Assembly (NCBI RefSeq): GCF_014117425.1
Contig: NZ_CP059725.1
Span: forward strand, 2,232,001 to 2,296,000
Direction: 5' to 3'
Source of the DNA: Bartonella sp. HY038
Lineage (GTDB): Bacteria; Pseudomonadota; Alphaproteobacteria; Rhizobiales; Rhizobiaceae
Length of the DNA stretch: 64,000 nt
The notes under the pieces were generated by a model, which searched no databases, was not told the origin of the DNA, and saw only the letters and a list, made by a program, of their open reading frames with translations. A program made the translations under genes and the position numbers. Of the stretch, positions 1 through 8,087 are shown piece after piece. Every line of letters begins with the position of its first letter. Position 1 is the first letter of the stretch.

Positions 1-256
1 GGCTTGGTTGTTATCCAAACTCTTTATTCAAGAAATATTATTATAAGTTTTGAATTTTTCTAATTTTGAAAATACCCATACAAGAATTTTGCAAATTTTA
101 ACAGTAAAATTTTTAAATAGGTAAAACTCAACGCAATTTAAGGGCAAATAGGTTTTATCATTGCAGGTTACGCCTTTAGTGAGGTGCAGCTTTTGGTTTG
201 ACGCCTATAGCAAAGATAATTTTAAACTAATTGCCCTGCTTTAATGTTAAAACAAC
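1..256. other. Left-edge noncoding stretch
   Basis: Very AT-rich sequence with no open frame that resembles a protein and no RNA gene I recognise. It ends exactly at the left inverted repeat of the insertion sequence. A gene may end just outside the window. Confidence 0.5.
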
Positions 257-962
257 GGGCTGTCCTAGATAACTATAATAAATTCGCTTTTACTATTTGT
301 TTTAAAATAGAAAATTGGATTTTGGGATCACTGTTATTAAAACGCCATTCACACTCTTTTAAAAATAGATGAAAATTCTCGCGCGGAATGCCGTTAAATT
401 TTCTCAAATGTCGTTTTGCTTGGTTCCAAAAATTTTCAATTCCATTGATGTGGTTATGCTTATCCGCAAATAATTTGCTATGATTAATACGGTAATGTGT
501 GAATTCGCTGACGTCAAGAACATCATAACTACGATAGGTATCAGTATAAACAATGCTATCTGGCTTGACATGCTCTTTGATAATAGGGATTAAAGTATTT
601 TTTTGAGTATTGGCAACTTGAACGGTATAAACCTTACCATCACGTTTTAGAAGCCCAAATACGGGTACTTTTCCAAAGGCGCCACGACCACGCTTTCCTT
701 TACGACTTCCACCAAAATAAGACTCATCAGCTTCAATTTCACTTGTCTACATTTCTAGATGTTCGCTATGGAGATAAATCAGTAATCGCAACCGATGAAA
801 ATAATAGGCAGCAGTTGTTTTATTAATGCCAACTAAAGCAGCTGCTGTTCTCGCTGTTGAGCCAGCTATAAATAATTCTATAAGCTTGCATTGCTTATAC
901 CAACTTAAACGACTTTTTCTCATGGGCTAACCTTAGATAATTTACGTTATCTAGGACAGCCC
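257..962 (-). mobile_element. IS1595-type insertion sequence (about 706 bp)
   Basis: The element is bounded by a perfect 17-bp terminal inverted repeat: GGGCTGTCCTAGATAAC at 257-273 and its reverse complement at 946-962. It carries one transposase frame on the minus strand. Size, single-gene layout and a DDE domain of the ISXO2 type (DESYFGG near the start of the domain, HINGIENFW near its end) place it in the IS1595 family, IS1016-like group. The 8 bp on either side (aaaacaac, cttatttt) do not match, so no target duplication is visible. Next to the right repeat lies a second, imperfect copy (924-940), so the two can form a hairpin just upstream of the transposase start. The transposase stop codon lies inside the left repeat. 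Confidence 0.85.
273..923 (-). pseudogene. IS1595-family transposase, amber-interrupted
   Basis: From the ATG at 923-921 the frame stays open to a TAG at codon 59 (749-747), then continues in the same frame for 157 codons to the terminal stop at 275-273, giving 216 aa if the stop is read through. The N-terminal part is a short helix-turn-helix-like region. After the stop come the DDE catalytic segments: DESYFGG, then TDTYRSY, then HINGIENFWNQAKRHL. All catalytic blocks lie after the premature stop, so the product from this start is not a functional transposase. No frameshift is seen. A single base change (for example from CAG or TGG) would explain the TAG. The element is probably a dead copy unless an intact copy elsewhere acts in trans. 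Confidence 0.85.
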
Positions 963-1061
963 CTTATTTTAAAACAAAAATAACAAATAGACTGAAAGGC
1001 TAGCGAGTTTTGGCTATATTGGTTCTATCTTATAGTATTTATAGATAGCTATTTAAAACGC

Positions 1062-1667
1062 TTATTTAACCAAGGCTTCATCAATCGCCCTTGCCCGTTT
1101 ATAGGCTGGGCGTTCGCTAAGGCGTAGACAATAATCCTTCAATATCTCATTTTCTAAGCCACCCTTAAAAATGGCAAAAGCGCAAAAAGCACCGACAAGA
1201 CAATCTGCAGCAGTAAATTTATCACCTGCAACAAATTCACGATTTTTAAGGTGATTGGCAAGAATTGTCATCATTTCTTCAATTGTACCATAACCAAGCA
1301 TGATCCGCTCTTCTGGTTTTATCTCCAATTTGCGAAAGCCATCAATAAAGGCTGCCTCAAACGGACCGGCAATAAAAAAGCTCCAACGATAATAATCGGC
1401 ACGATCGCTCAAAGCTGGCGCTAAGCCCTTGTCAAAAAAGGCATCAGCAAGATAAAGACAAATTGCCGATGTTTCGGTTACAACTTTACCATTATGGACA
1501 ATAGCTGGAACTTTCCCCATAGGATTAATATCAAGATAGGATTGTTCTTTCATAGTTGTGCCATAATCTAAAATATGAGCATCATAGGCAATGCCAAGCT
1601 CTTCCAAAAACCAACGTACAGTACAACCGCGTGATTGGGGATGGGTATAAAATTGGATATTTGTCAT
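1062..1667 (-). CDS. Glutathione S-transferase family protein
   Basis: A 201-aa cytosolic protein with the two-domain GST layout. The N-terminal thioredoxin-like domain (about residues 1-80) ends in the glutathione-binding signatures GKVPAI and ETSAICLYLAD. The C-terminal helical domain contains FTAADCLVG, the usual N-capping box region. The length is normal for the family. GAGGAAAG lies 5 bases ahead of the ATG, which supports this start. The substrate cannot be told from sequence; related proteins conjugate glutathione to electrophiles or act as thiol peroxidases. The gene stands alone, with the insertion sequence downstream and a candidate small RNA region upstream. Confidence 0.88.
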   Translation of the reverse strand: MTNIQFYTHPQSRGCTVRWFLEELGIAYDAHILDYGTTMKEQSYLDINPMGKVPAIVHNGKVVTETSAICLYLADAFFDKGLAPALSDRADYYRWSFFIAGPFEAAFIDGFRKLEIKPEERIMLGYGTIEEMMTILANHLKNREFVAGDKFTAADCLVGAFCAFAIFKGGLENEILKDYCLRLSERPAYKRARAIDEALVK

Positions 1668-1887
1668 TTCAACTTTCCTCTTTTTTAAGTCGTTGTGAAA
1701 TGTCTATATGCGTCACTTGTGTCAGTTTTTGTCAGCAGTGTTGAGTGGGCAACGAAAAACGATATTAAAAATCAAATGGTGAAAAAGTTGGGGATTAATT
1801 TGCGTTGCAGTTTACCACGCGGTCAAAGAATTTTGATTTTTTTATCTTTGCCCCTGTAAAAATGGATAAGCTACTATAGTTACATTA

Positions 1888-1916
1888 TTATCAGTATTTT
1901 TAAAATGCACTATAAA
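1888..1916 (+). promoter_or_regulatory. Candidate promoter for an orphan small transcript
   Basis: TTATCA (1888-1893) and TATAAA (1911-1916) are separated by 17 bp, matching sigma-70 spacing with four and five consensus bases. No plus-strand gene follows; a hairpin with a T-run ends 60 bases downstream. The region is AT-rich, so a chance match is quite possible. Confidence 0.35.
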
Positions 1917-1922
1917 CATTGG

Positions 1923-1985
1923 AAATAAAAATGAACAGCGAGACGGTACCTGCTGTATCTTCCCCGGCAGGTACCACATTTTTAA
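1923..1985 (+). ncRNA. Candidate small RNA ending in an intrinsic terminator
   Basis: A perfect 9-bp stem (GGTACCTGC at 1945-1953, GCAGGTACC at 1967-1975) with a 13-base loop is followed by ACATTTTT, the form of a plus-strand intrinsic terminator. Both flanking genes are on the minus strand, so it terminates no known gene. Together with the putative promoter just upstream this suggests a transcript of about 60 nt. A 20-codon frame (ATG at 1931, stop at 1991-1993) runs through the hairpin but resembles no known peptide. No match to a known RNA family was recognised. Confidence 0.4.
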
Positions 1986-2045
1986 ATAGATAGGTAGCTT
2001 CTTTTAATGTCAGAAAAGCAAGCTCTAGCCTTAAAAACTAAACTA

Positions 2046-2498
2046 CTATTGCAATTGCTCTTTAATAATCGCGCTTGCGGCTGAAAAATCCATTTGCCCC
2101 ATATATTGCTCTTTTAATTGCGCCATTACCTTACCCATATCACGCAAGCTTTCAGCGCCCGTTGCAGCAATAGCCGTTTTGATAGCTGCTTGCATTTCTG
2201 CACTGTCAAGCTGACGGGGTAAAAACTCACGGATAATGGCAATTTCATTACGCTCAATCTCTGCAAGCTCTGGACGGCTACCTTGATCATAAAGCTTTGC
2301 CGATTCGTCACGCTGTTTAATCATTTTAGCAAGCAAGGCCTGCACATCACTATCCTCGGCGGCAGGTTTACCATCGCCACGTCTTGCAATATCAAGATCT
2401 TGTATGGCAGCATTTACCAAGCGCAAGGTCGATAGACGCACTTTGTCCTTTTCGATCATTGCTTTTTTAAGTGCAACAGCAATATCTTCACGCAACAT
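2046..2498 (-). CDS. GatB/YqeY domain protein
   Basis: A 150-aa soluble protein matching the YqeY family over its full length: an N-terminal helical segment starting MLREDIAVALKKAM, a middle segment with EFLPRQL, and a C-terminal segment DMGKVMAQLKEQY with the family's final LL/LQ end. YqeY resembles the C-terminal tRNA-binding domain of GatB, the amidotransferase subunit, but stands alone; its cellular role is not settled. In many Hyphomicrobiales it sits beside carA, as here, where the two genes are divergent. GGAG lies ahead of the start codon at a usable distance. Confidence 0.9.
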   Translation of the reverse strand: MLREDIAVALKKAMIEKDKVRLSTLRLVNAAIQDLDIARRGDGKPAAEDSDVQALLAKMIKQRDESAKLYDQGSRPELAEIERNEIAIIREFLPRQLDSAEMQAAIKTAIAATGAESLRDMGKVMAQLKEQYMGQMDFSAASAIIKEQLQ

Positions 2499-2906
2499 CA
2501 GCCTAATCTCCGCTTTAAATTCAATATAGGGACTTCTATAACAGTTTCACAGCAAGTTTGAAGCCATAATATAAATACATAGCATATTTGATGTGAAATT
2601 TATGCAATTCAAGGGAAAACCATTTATTATAGGCAATGACAGCAAATCATTGCTATTTAAATCTAATTAGTCCTAAAAAAGTGGGTAAAGATTAAAAGAA
2701 TGGGCAAAAGACGTAATCTTCACTTTATTTTTTGAAATTAACCGATATAATACCAATCTTAGCCAGACATGATATTATATTTTAAGGTGGATGACCGCAT
2801 CCGCCCTTTTGACATGCGCAAATATAAATAACTTAGCATGATAATGGCACTATTTTTAGTATCCGTGCCCTTAGTATCTTTGCCCACGGAATATAGAAAG
2901 AGACCG
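2499..2906. other. Divergent intergenic region between yqeY and carA
   Basis: About 400 bases without a convincing gene. A TTGACA hexamer at 2809-2814 points toward carA, but no good -10 lies at the right distance. The in-frame extension of carA back to 2838 encodes a hydrophobic stretch that carA proteins do not have, so I treat it as untranslated leader. Confidence 0.5.
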
Positions 2907-4106
2907 ATGATGACCCAAAATATCAGCACTTTAGCAGCCACTCCATGGGAAAAGTCAATATCAACTGCCGTATTGGTACTTGCAGATGGAACAGTGATTG
3001 AGGGAAAAGGCCTTGGCGCAACGGGCGCAATTGAAGCTGAAGTATGTTTTAACACTGCCCTTACTGGTTATGAAGAAATCCTGACAGACCCTTCCTATAC
3101 TGGACAAATTGTTACGTTCACTTTTCCCCATATCGGCAATGTTGGTACCAACCAAGAAGATATTGAAGATTTAACCCCTGCCAATCATTTTGGTGCAGTT
3201 GGTGCTGTTTTAAAAGCCGATATCACTGATCCATCTAATTATCGTGCTGCGCAAGGTCTAGACCAATGGTTAAAATCACGCGGCGTTATTGCTCTTTGCG
3301 GTATTGATACTCGCGCCCTCACCGCTCTTATCCGTGAAAAAGGCGCGCCTAATGGCGTTATCGCCCATAGTCCTGATGGTAAATTTGACATGGCTGCGTT
3401 AAAGCAGCGCGCTGCAAGCTGGTCTGGTCTTGAAGGGCTTGATCTTGCAAAAGATGTCACCATCGGTCAATCAATGCCGTGGAGTGAAACGCCTTGGGTT
3501 TGGAATGAAGGCTATAGCGAAGAAACCGAACCTAAATATCATATTGTTGCTATTGATTATGGTATTAAAAGAAATATCTTACGTTTGCTTGCAGGGCGTG
3601 ATGCTAAAGTGACAATCGTACCGGCGACAGCAAGCGCAGAAGATGTACTTGCTATGCAACCAGATGGTATTTTCCTTTCAAACGGCCCTGGTGATCCAGC
3701 TGCCACTGCAGCATATTCCGTGCCCGTTATTCGCACTTTGGTTGATAGTGGTATTCCAATTTTTGGTATATGTCTTGGCCACCAAATGCTTGCTCTTGCC
3801 ATGGGCGGCAAAACCATAAAAATGCATCAAGGACACCATGGTGCTAACCATCCGGTTAAGGATTTCACCACCGATAAGGTTGAAATTGTTTCAATGAATC
3901 ATGGTTTTGCGGTCGATTCAAAAAGCCTGCCTGAAGGTGTTGAAGAAACCCATATTTCACTTTTTGATGGCACAAATTGCGGCATCAATTTGGTTGGAAA
4001 ACCAGTTTTTTCAGTGCAACACCATCCTGAAGCATCACCTGGCCCACAAGATAGCCATTATCTTTTTGACCGCTTTATGGATCTTGTCAAAAAACATAAA
4101 GCTTAA
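2907..4106 (+). CDS. carA: Carbamoyl-phosphate synthase small subunit
   Basis: CarA hydrolyses glutamine and passes ammonia to CarB for carbamoyl phosphate, the precursor of arginine and pyrimidines. The protein (399 aa, normal length) has the N-terminal CPSase small domain beginning with LVLADGTVIEGKGLG, with the typical NTALTGYEEILTDPSY block, and a C-terminal class I glutamine amidotransferase domain. The nucleophile is Cys289 in GICLGHQ, with SNGPGDP before it and HHPEASPGP supplying the catalytic His and Glu near the end. I start at the ATG at 2907 because GAAAGAGA precedes it and family alignments begin here; the next codon is also ATG. carB is not adjacent, which is common in this order. 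Confidence 0.95.
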   Translation: MMTQNISTLAATPWEKSISTAVLVLADGTVIEGKGLGATGAIEAEVCFNTALTGYEEILTDPSYTGQIVTFTFPHIGNVGTNQEDIEDLTPANHFGAVGAVLKADITDPSNYRAAQGLDQWLKSRGVIALCGIDTRALTALIREKGAPNGVIAHSPDGKFDMAALKQRAASWSGLEGLDLAKDVTIGQSMPWSETPWVWNEGYSEETEPKYHIVAIDYGIKRNILRLLAGRDAKVTIVPATASAEDVLAMQPDGIFLSNGPGDPAATAAYSVPVIRTLVDSGIPIFGICLGHQMLALAMGGKTIKMHQGHHGANHPVKDFTTDKVEIVSMNHGFAVDSKSLPEGVEETHISLFDGTNCGINLVGKPVFSVQHHPEASPGPQDSHYLFDRFMDLVKKHKA

Positions 4107-4120
4107 ATTTTGATTTTCAA

Positions 4121-4158
4121 ACACCCATCACCATAATTAAATGGTGATGGGTGTTTTT
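4121..4158 (+). terminator. Intrinsic terminator of carA
   Basis: A perfect 14-bp stem (4121-4134 with 4141-4154) around the 6-base loop AATTAA is followed by TTTT. It lies between the convergent carA and lldD and may serve both, though the T-run favours the plus strand. Confidence 0.9.
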
Positions 4159-4164
4159 GTACTT

Positions 4165-5316
4165 TTAACTAGAAATTTGCGGTTTATAAATAACGCTTTC
4201 GTCAAGATCTGTTACTTTTTGTTTGCCGCAAAGTGCCATGGTGATATCAAGCTCTTTAGCAATAATATCCAAGACTTGGCGCACGCCTTGCTTACCGTTT
4301 GCACCTAGCCCATAAAGAAATGGCCTACCAATATAGGTGCCTTTTGCACCCAAAGCTAAAGCCTTTAGAACATCTTGCCCAGAGCGGATGCCGCCATCTA
4401 AATGCACTTCAATCTTGCTGCCGACTGCATTAATAATTTCTGGCAAAATGCTAATTGTTGAGGATGCGCCGTCAAGCTGGCGGCCACCGTGGTTAGAAAC
4501 AATTAAAGCATCAGCACCGCTCTCAGCCGCTTTATGGGCGTCGTCTGCGTCAAGAATGCCTTTTAGAATGAGTGGGCCACCCCATTTATTCTTGATCCAT
4601 TCCACATCTTGCCAATTTAATTTGGGGTCAAATTGTTCTGCCGTCCAAGCAGATAACGAGCTTAAATCACTGACGCCTTTAGCATGGCCATCAATATTGC
4701 GAAAAGTGCGCCTTTGAGTTTTAAGCATGTCAAAACACCATTTCGGGCGCATTGCCATTTGCATGATATGTTTTGGTGTAAAGCGCGGTGGTGCGGAAAG
4801 CCCATTGCGCAAATCCTTATGGCGTTGCCCTAATATCTGTAAATCTAATGTAAGCACCAAGGCGCTGCAATTGGCAGCTTTAGCGCGGTCAATTAAATTG
4901 GTAACAAAATCACGATCGCGCATAACATAAAGCTGAAACCAAAAGGGTTTTGTTGTGGAAGATCGCACATCCTCAATCGAACAAATACTCATAGTTGATA
5001 GGGTAAAAGGCACGCCAAATTCTTCAGCCGCTTGTGCAGCAAGAATCTCACCATCGGCATGCTGCATGCCACAAAGACCCGTTGGCGCAAGGGCAACCGG
5101 CATGGCCACCTTTTGGCCAATCATTTCACTTTGCAAACTGCGACCTGTCATATCAACGAGAACTTTTTGGCGCAGTTTAATTTGTTTAAAATCATTTTCA
5201 TTGGCACGATAGGTACTTTCTGTCCATGCACCTGAATCGGCATAATCAAAAAACATTTTTGGAACGCGGCGCTTTGCTGCCTTTTTTAAATCAGCAATAT
5301 CGAGCAATTGTCTCAT
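4165..5316 (-). CDS. lldD: FMN-dependent L-lactate dehydrogenase
   Basis: A member of the FMN-dependent alpha-hydroxy-acid dehydrogenase family that oxidises L-lactate to pyruvate, in bacteria usually at the inner membrane face with quinone as acceptor. About 383 aa, normal length. Visible family signatures: PVALAPTGLCGMQHADGE in the FMN region, FWFQLYVMRDRDF, LTLDLQILGQRHKDLRNG, the LKGI lysine, the active-site SNHGGRQLD (catalytic His277 counted from 5319) and the phosphate-binding LDGGIRSGQDV and GRPFLYG blocks. Two ATGs are adjacent (5319 and 5316); AAGAAAGG is better placed for the second. Related substrates such as mandelate or glycolate cannot be excluded. It stands alone, convergent with carA. 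Confidence 0.88.
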   Translation of the reverse strand: MRQLLDIADLKKAAKRRVPKMFFDYADSGAWTESTYRANENDFKQIKLRQKVLVDMTGRSLQSEMIGQKVAMPVALAPTGLCGMQHADGEILAAQAAEEFGVPFTLSTMSICSIEDVRSSTTKPFWFQLYVMRDRDFVTNLIDRAKAANCSALVLTLDLQILGQRHKDLRNGLSAPPRFTPKHIMQMAMRPKWCFDMLKTQRRTFRNIDGHAKGVSDLSSLSAWTAEQFDPKLNWQDVEWIKNKWGGPLILKGILDADDAHKAAESGADALIVSNHGGRQLDGASSTISILPEIINAVGSKIEVHLDGGIRSGQDVLKALALGAKGTYIGRPFLYGLGANGKQGVRQVLDIIAKELDITMALCGKQKVTDLDESVIYKPQISS

Positions 5317-5397
5317 CATAGACCTTTCTTAAAAAATTGTCTAAGTTGCACCCAAAATCACATAGTTGCCATAAAAAATAGCCAAAATATAAAATAA

Positions 5398-5829
5398 TTA
5401 ATCCAATTGCTTAGGTGAAGCACAGCAATGGCTATTTGGGGTACTTCCTGCCAAGGTTTCAATAATGGCGCAATCAGGATCATCATTGCCATTACATTGG
5501 TTAATCAATAGCCGCAATTTATCGCTCATTTCGCGCAAAACTGCCATCTTTTCTTCAAGTTCTGCAAGGTGTTGGGCGGCTAGTTTTTTTACTTCAGCAG
5601 AGCTGCGCGATTGTTCACGCCAAAGTGACAAAAGCGTGTTAATTTGATCAAGCGAAAAGCCTAAATCGCGAGAGCGGCGAATAAATCGTAAAGTATCAAG
5701 ATCCTGCATTGCGTAATGGCGGTAGCCTGCATCACTACGATGGGCTGCCTTAATAAGACCAATGCTCTCGTAATGGCGGATCATCTTGGCAGAAACGCCG
5801 CTTTCCTTGGCTGCTTCTCCTATATTCAT
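5398..5829 (-). CDS. cueR: MerR-family copper-responsive regulator (CueR/HmrR type)
   Basis: A 143-aa MerR-family activator. The N-terminal winged helix-turn-helix begins MNIGEAAKESGVSAKMIRHYESIGL, followed by GYRHY, a dimerisation coiled coil, and the metal-binding loop CNGNDDPDCAI with two cysteines at the CueR spacing. This pair binds monovalent copper, silver or gold in characterised CueR/HmrR proteins. An extra CC pair sits near the C-terminus. GGGAG lies 7 bases ahead of the ATG at 5829; the longer frame from 5844 lacks such a site. No copper ATPase, oxidase or chaperone gene is adjacent, so its target promoter lies elsewhere. Confidence 0.88.
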   Translation of the reverse strand: MNIGEAAKESGVSAKMIRHYESIGLIKAAHRSDAGYRHYAMQDLDTLRFIRRSRDLGFSLDQINTLLSLWREQSRSSAEVKKLAAQHLAELEEKMAVLREMSDKLRLLINQCNGNDDPDCAIIETLAGSTPNSHCCASPKQLD

Positions 5830-5841
5830 ACAATTCTCCCA

Positions 5842-5870
5842 CAAAAAATGGAGCTAAATAATAGCTCCAT
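5842..5870 (-). terminator. Hairpin with T-run upstream of cueR
   Basis: A perfect 9-bp inverted repeat (ATGGAGCTA at 5848-5856, TAGCTCCAT at 5862-5870) has a 5-base loop and, reading on the minus strand, is followed by six T residues. This is the form of an intrinsic terminator for the PLP-enzyme gene that ends at 5922. Its position 18 bases ahead of the cueR start and a TTTACA hexamer beside it also allow a MerR-type operator. Confidence 0.65.
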
Positions 5871-5921
5871 GTAAAGTTAGGTATTTTGCTAAAAAATGCA
5901 ATCATAATTGCTAAGATAATA

Positions 5922-7034
5922 CTATTTGGTAAAAGCTCGCCCATTGATAAATAGTGCTTCCAGTGCTGCCACATAGGGAGCAATATCAAGGTTCTTTTTG
6001 GCGAGCCAATTATCATCAAGATAGGTAGAACGGTAACGTTCGCCGCTATCACAAATCAGGGTGACAATGCTGCCGGTTTGATTGTTTTTAATCATGTCAG
6101 AAACAATTTTTCCAACCGCCCAAAGATTAGTACCCGTGGAACCACCACAACTACGACCAACAAGTTTGCTGATAACGCGCATGGCGGCAAGGCTTGCTTC
6201 ATCTGGTACTGCAATCATGCGATCAATAACATCAGGTAAAAATGACGGCTCTACCCTTGCGCGGCCAATACCTTCAATGACCGAATTACAACCGTCAATT
6301 TCTCGGATAGTGCGATCCATATAATGCTTATGAAACACCGAACCTTCAGGATCTGCAACGCAAAGACGGGTAGAATAACAACCATAGCGGATATAGCGGC
6401 CAAGGGTTGCCGATGTACCACCCGTACCAGCGCTTGCAACAATCCAATCAGGAATGGGATTTTTTTCGCGGCTTAATTGCGAGAAAATCGAATTGGCAAT
6501 ATTATTATTGCCACGCCAATCCGTTGCACGCTCGGCATAAGTAAACTGGTCAATATAATAGCCATTTAGTCTATCAGCTAAATCTTGCGCTGTTTTATAA
6601 ACACTCTTTGGATCATCAATGAAATGAACTTCCCCGCCATAAAACTCAATTGCAGCAATCTTTTCAACCGATGTGGTGCGCGGCACAACGGTAATGAAGC
6701 GCAGACCTAGCAATTTAGCAAAATAGGCTTCTGATACAGCGGTTGAACCGCTTGATGCTTCAATAATGGTGGTTTGTGGCCCTACCTTGCCATTGCATAA
6801 AGCATAGAGAAACAGCGAACGCGCTAAACGATGTTTCAAGCTACCGGTTGAATGGCTTGATTCATCTTTTAAATAAAGGGTAATGCCATTACAGCTTGGC
6901 AAATCTAAACGTAGCAAATGAGTATCAGCTGAGCGGCTGGCTTCGGCTTCAAGACATTCAATTGCTTCCACCAACCAGTGGCGTGTACAAAGACTTGGGG
7001 CATCAAGGGAGGGAAAGGTCATATGGTTGTTCAT
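5922..7034 (-). CDS. PLP-dependent cysteine synthase family protein
   Basis: A 370-aa fold-type II PLP enzyme related to cysteine synthase. The PLP lysine is expected in the segment HSTGSLKHRLA, and the substrate/phosphate-binding features appear as EASSGSTAVSEAYFA and SAGTGGTSATLGRY. A second glycine-rich motif, SCGGSTGTN, lies toward the C-terminus. Proteins of this subgroup are longer than CysK at both ends and act variously in cysteine breakdown or synthesis; the sequence does not settle which. The start at 7034 has only a weak ribosome site (GGTAAA), and an in-frame ATG at 7022 is possible. It is followed on the same strand by cueR after a hairpin. Confidence 0.8.
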   Translation of the reverse strand: MNNHMTFPSLDAPSLCTRHWLVEAIECLEAEASRSADTHLLRLDLPSCNGITLYLKDESSHSTGSLKHRLARSLFLYALCNGKVGPQTTIIEASSGSTAVSEAYFAKLLGLRFITVVPRTTSVEKIAAIEFYGGEVHFIDDPKSVYKTAQDLADRLNGYYIDQFTYAERATDWRGNNNIANSIFSQLSREKNPIPDWIVASAGTGGTSATLGRYIRYGCYSTRLCVADPEGSVFHKHYMDRTIREIDGCNSVIEGIGRARVEPSFLPDVIDRMIAVPDEASLAAMRVISKLVGRSCGGSTGTNLWAVGKIVSDMIKNNQTGSIVTLICDSGERYRSTYLDDNWLAKKNLDIAPYVAALEALFINGRAFTK

Positions 7035-7401
7035 ATCTATTTACCGAATAATTATTTATGCTGACTTCGTCATAATAAAATATATTTTTTAAAATTAAAG
7101 CAATTAACATTCGTAAATTTTTAATTTTTTTTCAAAAAATAGCATAAAATTCTATTTTTATATATTTTATTAGACTACAAATTTTATCGTATTTTACCTA
7201 TTTAATGAAATCGACCTGCAGCGCTTAAGGCAATTTTGCCTGATTTATATCGCTTTTTTATTTCAAAGCGCCAATTGAAAGGATAAAACGACTCTTAAAA
7301 CTAGAATTGACAAATTGAAATATTTTTTATAAACGAATGGTTGGAAATATATAAATCACCAATATAGAAATAAATTTATGTAAGCTTATAGGTCGAAAAG
7401 A
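7035..7401. other. AT-rich divergent intergenic region
   Basis: No gene is visible in these 367 bases between the PLP enzyme and the divergent tetR-type gene. TTGACA at 7307-7312 and TATAAA at 7328-7333 (15-bp spacer, shorter than ideal) form a possible promoter for the regulator. Confidence 0.45.
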
Positions 7402-7956
7402 ATGGGTCGTAAACGCAGTATAGATCAAAACCAGATCTTAGATGCTGTTGAAGCGGTTGTGATAGAAAGCGGCGTTGCTAAGCTAACGGTTGAAGCCGTT
7501 GCCAATAAGGCTGGGGTTAGTAAGGCGACTGTGCTTTATGATTATAAATCCAAAGAGGCTTTGATCAGCGCGCTCATCAAACGGCATTTTTCATGCTATG
7601 ATCAAATAGTCGCCGATGAACAATCCAAAGGCATGTCGCTGATGTCGGCTAATATTGAAGTGATTAGGCGACATTGTGGCGATAATGAACGCGCCGTTAG
7701 TCTTGCTATTTGTGCAAGCATGGCAAACAATCAAGCTATCCGTGAACAAATCATCCAATATATTTGGAAAGACATAAAAGATCTCAATATAGAAAGCTTA
7801 GATAAACCCAATGCTTCCCTAGCTTATTTAGCTATGCATGGTTTATGCAGTCTTGAAATGCTTGGTGTTTTTCCGTGGAATGAAGACCAGCGTCAAAGAA
7901 TACTGGATCATATTGATAATTTAGCAAAAAATAATGGTCAAGATGCAGAAATTTGA
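7402..7956 (+). CDS. TetR-family transcriptional regulator
   Basis: A 184-aa protein with a TetR-type DNA-binding domain in the first 55 residues: ILDAVEAVVIESGVAKLTVEAVANKAGVSKATVLYDYKSKEAL, in which the helix-turn-helix is AVANKAGVSKATVLYDY (cited in parts; residues about 13-54). The C-terminal part is the variable ligand-binding and dimerisation region, which contains a cysteine in its middle but no family-specific motif I recognise. It lies 131 bases upstream of, and co-directional with, an RND efflux adaptor and pump, as the local repressors of such pumps often do. A dyad between the two is a likely operator. In Brucella a TetR protein, BepR, plays this role, but orthology is not shown here. 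Confidence 0.88.
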   Translation: MGRKRSIDQNQILDAVEAVVIESGVAKLTVEAVANKAGVSKATVLYDYKSKEALISALIKRHFSCYDQIVADEQSKGMSLMSANIEVIRRHCGDNERAVSLAICASMANNQAIREQIIQYIWKDIKDLNIESLDKPNASLAYLAMHGLCSLEMLGVFPWNEDQRQRILDHIDNLAKNNGQDAEI

Positions 7957-8015
7957 TTTTATTCCATTATATTCGATTAAGTTATAAAATACTAATTAAC
8001 TTAAATTTTAATTTC

Positions 8016-8046
8016 ACTTTTACCATATATTTACTTGAGTAAAAGT
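8016..8046 (+). promoter_or_regulatory. Candidate operator of the RND efflux operon
   Basis: Two nested dyads lie about 45 bases ahead of the adaptor gene. ACTTTTAC (8016-8023) is the exact inverse of GTAAAAGT (8039-8046), and within it TTTACT-TG-AGTAAA (8030-8043) is a perfect 6-bp dyad. Nested TTTAC half-sites between a TetR gene and its pump are the expected form of a repressor site. There is no T-run, so a terminator is unlikely. Confidence 0.55.
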
Positions 8047-8087
8047 ATCATCTTTACTAATCTCCCAAAAGTAATAGGTATATCCTC

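Noticed and set aside
247..977. TTAAAACAA near both ends of the insertion sequence as a target duplication
   Set aside because: The left copy ends one base before the element but the right copy begins six bases after it, so they are not flush with the ends. The sequence is AT-rich enough for chance.
1931..1993. 20-codon frame through the hairpin as a leader peptide
   Set aside because: It has no recognisable regulatory codon run and no downstream gene on this strand; the hairpin fits a terminator better.
2838..2906. Longer CarA start with a hydrophobic N-terminus
   Set aside because: CarA proteins do not have such an extension, and the ribosome site is ahead of 2907.
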